Below, one piece after another: positions 6,743 through 10,235 of a DNA stretch of 10,235 bases. The notes beneath the pieces are model-generated. The model was not told the DNA's origin, ran no database searches, and saw nothing but the letters and a program-made list of their open reading frames with translations. The stretch is from NCBI GenBank assembly GCA_017881765.1, contig JADGQN010000139.1:1-10235 (forward strand), written 5' to 3'. Source of the DNA: Syntrophobacterales bacterium. Lineage in GTDB: Bacteria; Desulfobacterota; Syntrophorhabdia; Syntrophorhabdales; WCHB1-27. Within the stretch, counting starts at the first letter, position 1, and each line of letters starts with the position of its first letter. The position numbers and the translations under genes were made by a program.

Positions 6743-8704
6743 CTAGCCGCGGTTTGGCGGGAACTTGAAGGCACCATCCCTGAACGCCCTGGGGGTGCAG
6801 TTGACTCTTTTCTTGAAGACCTTTGTGAAGTAACTCTGATCGTTATAACCGACCTCGTATGCGATTTTGCCGATCGGCATATCCGTGTTCTTAAGCAAAG
6901 CCTGCGCTTTCTCCATCCTCGTCTTCGCGACGCAGTCACCCAGGGTTAACCCATGTTCGCTTCTGATCCGGTGGATGAGACGCGACGGGCTCAAACCGAC
7001 TTCCCGCGCAATGCGATCTACCGTCAAATCGTCGGTGTAATGGGCTTCGACAAAACGGAGGACCTTTGTCAGGAGGCCTGACTCGCGCCTTTGCTTGGAA
7101 ATGTTATCGGATACGCTATCCAAGACCCTGACAATCCAGAGGCTAAGGGTTTCCTGGTCTTTTACGTGCTCCCACTCCACCCCGAATCCTTGCTTCAACT
7201 TTGCCAATAACTCGATGTCCACACCTTCTTCGACTGCCGCATCAATCATGGCAAGGAAGAGCTCCAGGATCGTGATCTTGAGTTGCTCAAGAGAATCGAA
7301 GTGCCGCAGTAGAGCCAGTGACAATAATTGATACAGGATCTGTTTGGCTTTCACATCGTCTTGTTTCCGGATACTCTGGATCAGCTCCCGCTTCTGCTGG
7401 CAATGGAGCTTCGTGACAAGATAAAGACCGGGGTCAGGCCTTGTATCCTCTTCTTTCGACTCTGTATCGACCGGGGCTTTGAACGCCGCGGTCTCCCGGG
7501 ATCGAACCAAAGCATCGCGGGCCGGACCGCAGAGCAGATCGTCCAGCCTGGAGATAAGCCTCGCTTTCCGATCACCGTACATCTCTTCAAGACCCGGGAT
7601 CGAGGAAAATGTCTTTGCCAGGTGCCAGGTCCCGTCTTTCACGACCAGCAGAACCACATGTTCGAGTTGCGTGCCGTAGTGGTCGATGGGAGAGAAATCG
7701 TAGGTGCCCTGCATCCCGTTAAAAGCCCTGATGTTTTCAATCGCTTCGCACATCTCCCCCGGCTCGGGGCCTGTCGCTCTCAAGCCCTCTGATAGGAGAT
7801 CTATAGCGTCTCCCAGCTCGGCGGAACAATAGTTCGCCGGTCCCCCGTAACGCTGCATATGCCGCGCGTTGAAGCCATCGAGAATGGTCTTACAGGGATC
7901 GGTCTCCGGAATAGAATCCAGGACCATGCTCTTTCCTGAAGGCACAATGAGAGGCACTGATATGTGAGAAACGAGTTTCAGGAACGCAGGATTGGCGTTC
8001 CCATGGGAGACCAGGAGGGGCACATTAAAGCCCTGCTGCGCCATTCTTCTCGCGACGTGAGCGGCCGGTTCTCCGGTGACGAATGAGAAAAGGGCCAAAG
8101 GCTTGGCATCGCGCAATCGTTCCAGTTGGAATGTCACATCCGGCGCTCCGACATCGAACCTTTCCTCTCCGACGATCTTTATGCCCAGTCGATCCGCCAG
8201 CCGCCGGCCCAGCCGGCTTCCCAATTCACCAAGCGGGCCGTGAGGCATGAGCAGTCCTATTCTGTTTATGCCTTCTTCGCGGAAGTATTGAAACGAGCAT
8301 GCGACCGCGAATTCGGTTTTGTGGGCCGTGTTAAACACAAATCGATCCTTGACAGGATCAACTGCGTATCCGGAGCTGAGAAATGCAGGGATCCTGTATC
8401 TGTTCGCGATTTGAGCGACGGCTCGCGAGATCGGCAAAGAGCCCGTACCTACCAGCGCAATCACCCCGTGCCTGAAGATCAGGCCTTCAGCTACCCTGGC
8501 TGCTAAGTTCGGAGAGGATTGGTCATCATACCCGATCAGCCTGAGGCGCTGTCCATTGATACCGCCGGCCTCATTGACCATGTCAACTTTCAGGACGGCC
8601 GCCTTCTTCTTCTGTTCTCCGCTCCAGGAAAGGTATCCCGTCATCGAAAAAATCCCTCCGACGCGGAATTCCTCTCCTTCGAATCGTTGCCCGGCTGCGC
8701 GCAT
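6743..8704 (-). CDS. AraC-family regulator with fused Liv-type substrate-binding sensor domain
   Basis: A 653-residue predicted cytosolic transcription factor in three parts. Residues about 12-365 are a complete Peripla_BP_6 domain; residues about 430-540 are a charged helical linker like that of YesN/PocR-type AraC regulators; residues about 545-645 are an AraC DNA-binding domain with both helix-turn-helix units (LTVDRIAREVGLSPSRLIHRI, in two overlapping parts, and IGKIAYEVGYNDQSYFTKVF, 611-630). The sensor aligns almost end to end with the secreted binding protein encoded next in the operon, sharing blocks such as MTGYLSW/LTGYLSW, YDDQS, GTG, SGYA, GPLGELG, FDV-APDVT, TGEPAA, SHGNA and VPSGK. 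No signal peptide precedes the first strand, so it should stay inside the cell. ATG 8704 is the only usable start; AAGGAG lies 12 bases upstream, a rather long spacing, and an in-frame stop lies above it. It probably activates the transporter operon when the imported ligand or a derivative binds. Confidence 0.93.
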   Translation of the reverse strand: MRAAGQRFEGEEFRVGGIFSMTGYLSWSGEQKKKAAVLKVDMVNEAGGINGQRLRLIGYDDQSSPNLAARVAEGLIFRHGVIALVGTGSLPISRAVAQIANRYRIPAFLSSGYAVDPVKDRFVFNTAHKTEFAVACSFQYFREEGINRIGLLMPHGPLGELGSRLGRRLADRLGIKIVGEERFDVGAPDVTFQLERLRDAKPLALFSFVTGEPAAHVARRMAQQGFNVPLLVSHGNANPAFLKLVSHISVPLIVPSGKSMVLDSIPETDPCKTILDGFNARHMQRYGGPANYCSAELGDAIDLLSEGLRATGPEPGEMCEAIENIRAFNGMQGTYDFSPIDHYGTQLEHVVLLVVKDGTWHLAKTFSSIPGLEEMYGDRKARLISRLDDLLCGPARDALVRSRETAAFKAPVDTESKEEDTRPDPGLYLVTKLHCQQKRELIQSIRKQDDVKAKQILYQLLSLALLRHFDSLEQLKITILELFLAMIDAAVEEGVDIELLAKLKQGFGVEWEHVKDQETLSLWIVRVLDSVSDNISKQRRESGLLTKVLRFVEAHYTDDLTVDRIAREVGLSPSRLIHRIRSEHGLTLGDCVAKTRMEKAQALLKNTDMPIGKIAYEVGYNDQSYFTKVFKKRVNCTPRAFRDGAFKFPPNRG

Positions 8705-8739
8705 GTCGCTAGCGGTCTCCTTTCCGAGACTCGTTCCTA

Positions 8740-8767
8740 CTTCTACAACACTTCCACGTCAAGTCAA
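8740..8767 (-). promoter_or_regulatory. Weak candidate promoter for the regulator gene
   Basis: In the 87-base gap after the acyl-CoA ligase the minus strand has TTGACT (8762-8767, 5/6 match to -35), 16 bases, then TAGAAG (8740-8745, 4/6 match to -10). Just upstream the heptamer TGGAACA occurs twice, 12 bases apart (plus-strand TGTTCCA at 8772-8778 and 8784-8790). The gap is short enough that read-through from the ligase gene is equally plausible. Confidence 0.3.
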
Positions 8768-8791
8768 TCAGTGTTCCACCACCTGTTCCAT

Positions 8792-10235
8792 TCATTTTTT
8801 CCTGGAAGGGCCGCCGGCCTCAACAACCTGTTTCTTCAGCTCTCGTTTGAGGATCTTGCCCGCCGGGCTCTTCGGAAGCTCGGAAACCGAGATATACTCC
8901 TTGGGCACTTTAAACGCAGATAAACACGATTTCAGGAACGCCTTTATCTTCTCAGGGACAACCGATTGTCCTGCCTTCGGCACAATGAAGGCGGCTACGC
9001 GTTCGCCCCACTCCCTGTCGGGAAGTCCGATCACGGCGCACTCCTCCACTTCCGGCAGGGTGTAGAGCTGCTCTTCCACCTCGCGAGGATAGACATTCTC
9101 GCCGCCCGTAATGATCATATCCTTCAGACGGTCGACGATGTAAACGTAACCGTCGGCGTCAAGGACGCCGATATCGCCCGAGCGGTACCAGCCGTCCTGC
9201 CAGAAGGCCAGGCTGGTTTCTTCAGGGTTGTCCAGGTACCCCCTCATGATGTTGGGGCCCAGGATGCAGATCTCACCTTCCTGCCCCGTCTCCAGGCGCA
9301 TTCCTTCCCGATCCCTGATCTCGACTTCCACCAGGTGGACCGCGGTTCCCACTGATCCGGCAACGTGCCTATGGTAGTGGTTATAAGTTACGGCTGATGC
9401 CGATTCCGTCATCCCGTACCCTTCAGAGATAGTAATGCCGGTGCGCTCCTTCCACTGCCTGATGATCTCCACGGGGATACTGGCCGCGGCGGAAAAACTG
9501 TAACGAACACGGCCCAGTTTCTCCTTCAGCCGCTCAAGTGTCAGAAGTCGCGTGTAGACGGTCGGTACCGCGAAGAGCTTGGTTATCCGGCCGCTCTGGG
9601 TGGCCTCCAATACGCGATCCAGGTCGAAGGTAGGCAAAATCTCAAGACAGCCGGCGCTCATGATCGTTGCGTTCATTACGTGCATCTGACCGAACACATG
9701 ATTGAAAGGCAGGAAGCAGAGTGCCCGGTCAGCCTCGGTGGATCGTTCGCTGTAGGCAACGTTGTGTGCGGAGACGTTGATATTCTGGTGGCTCAGCATC
9801 ACCCCTTTCGGGATACCGGTGGTGCCGCCCGTATAAAGAATCGCCGCAGTATCGGCCCGATCTCTTTCCACCGCTTTGAATGATCCTGAGCCCATCTCCA
9901 CCAGGTGCGCCATGTCAATGTCACCATCGGGGCATATAATCTTCTCCAGTCCCGCAGAACCCTTCAATTTCTCCAGCTCACGCAGCCTCTCCGCGCCGGC
10001 GAGCATAAACCGTGGCCTTGCGTGGTTGACAAGGATCGTCAGCTCCGCACCGGTCAGGACGCTGGAGTACGTCACAGCGACCGCGCCTGCCTTAATCACG
10101 CCAAAGTAGAAGGCAAGCCAGTCGGCGGAGTTGGGAGCGCAGAGACCTACGTGCTGGCCTTGTTTGACGCCCATGTTGATCAAGGCCGTCGCGACCCGAC
10201 TGGCCCGATCGTTAAGCTGCGCGTACGTTGTGTCG
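8792..10235 (-). CDS. AMP-forming acyl-CoA ligase (ANL superfamily), N-terminus cut by window edge
   Basis: The enzyme activates a carboxylic acid with ATP to an acyl-adenylate and then to the CoA thioester, in the cytosol. 480 residues are visible; the frame runs off the right edge (first residues DTTYAQLNDRASRVATALI), and roughly 30-60 N-terminal residues are probably missing. The full motif set is present in order, counted from the edge: the phosphate loop YTGGTTGIPKG (134-144), GYGMTES (272-278), YRSGD (350-354), the hinge DRLKD (368-372), GGENVYPREVE (377-387) and PKSPAGKILK with the catalytic lysine at about 460. It resembles long-chain or aromatic FadD-type ligases, but the specificity cannot be read by eye. 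It lies upstream of the regulator on the same strand, which suggests that the imported substrate is a carboxylate activated to its CoA ester before catabolism. Confidence 0.95.
   Translation of the reverse strand, partial: DTTYAQLNDRASRVATALINMGVKQGQHVGLCAPNSADWLAFYFGVIKAGAVAVTYSSVLTGAELTILVNHARPRFMLAGAERLRELEKLKGSAGLEKIICPDGDIDMAHLVEMGSGSFKAVERDRADTAAILYTGGTTGIPKGVMLSHQNINVSAHNVAYSERSTEADRALCFLPFNHVFGQMHVMNATIMSAGCLEILPTFDLDRVLEATQSGRITKLFAVPTVYTRLLTLERLKEKLGRVRYSFSAAASIPVEIIRQWKERTGITISEGYGMTESASAVTYNHYHRHVAGSVGTAVHLVEVEIRDREGMRLETGQEGEICILGPNIMRGYLDNPEETSLAFWQDGWYRSGDIGVLDADGYVYIVDRLKDMIITGGENVYPREVEEQLYTLPEVEECAVIGLPDREWGERVAAFIVPKAGQSVVPEKIKAFLKSCLSAFKVPKEYISVSELPKSPAGKILKRELKKQVVEAGGPSRKK

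Noticed and set aside
6551..6949. Plus-strand open frame of 132 residues across the end of the regulator gene
   Set aside because: It runs through the palindromic element and antisense to the AraC DNA-binding domain, has no family resemblance and no ribosome site, so it is a chance frame.
1..10235. CRISPR arrays, tRNA or rRNA genes
   Set aside because: No regularly spaced direct repeats and no cloverleaf or rRNA-like sequence were recognised on either strand.

Overview
The window is a GC-rich bacterial accessory or catabolic locus in which every convincing gene lies on the minus strand, so transcription runs from the right edge to the left. Gene style, a complete Liv-type (HAAT family) ABC transporter beside an acyl-CoA ligase, and a molybdenum-hydroxylase FAD subunit fit a Gram-negative degrader of organic acids or aromatics. 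My guess is a Desulfobacterota or other proteobacterial lineage, but no marker gene here proves it.

In transcription order: (1) an AMP-forming acyl-CoA ligase (8792-10235, N-terminus outside the window). (2) A 653-residue regulator (6743-8704) with an N-terminal Liv-type substrate-binding-protein domain, a helical linker and a C-terminal AraC DNA-binding domain. (3) A 291-base spacer holding a MITE-like palindromic element (6546-6730) and the probable promoter of the transporter operon. (4) A secreted Liv-type binding protein (5300-6451), then livH, livM, livG and livF, tightly packed, then a flavin reductase-like protein (1154-1813). (5) A 436-base spacer with a GC-rich dispersed repeat (1076-1113) and a good sigma70-type promoter. 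(6) The FAD subunit of a molybdenum hydroxylase (1-717, C-terminus outside the window).

The most interesting point is the regulator. Its sensor domain is a close paralogue of the transporter's own binding protein, about half identical by eye, with shared motifs along the whole domain, but it has no signal peptide. The locus therefore seems to use the same binding fold twice: once in the periplasm to capture a substrate, and once in the cytosol, fused to an AraC domain, to sense the imported compound and control transcription. The likely overall logic is import by the Liv system, CoA activation by the ligase, redox steps by the flavin reductase and the molybdenum hydroxylase, and substrate-responsive control by the fused regulator. 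The substrate cannot be named from sequence. The FAD subunit lacks the cysteine-rich loop of 4-hydroxybenzoyl-CoA reductase, which argues against that pathway.

The second notable point is the 185-base element between the regulator and the transporter operon. Its 46-base terminal inverted repeats each contain a hairpin whose stem differs between the two ends but stays paired. It abuts the presumed promoter of the transporter operon.
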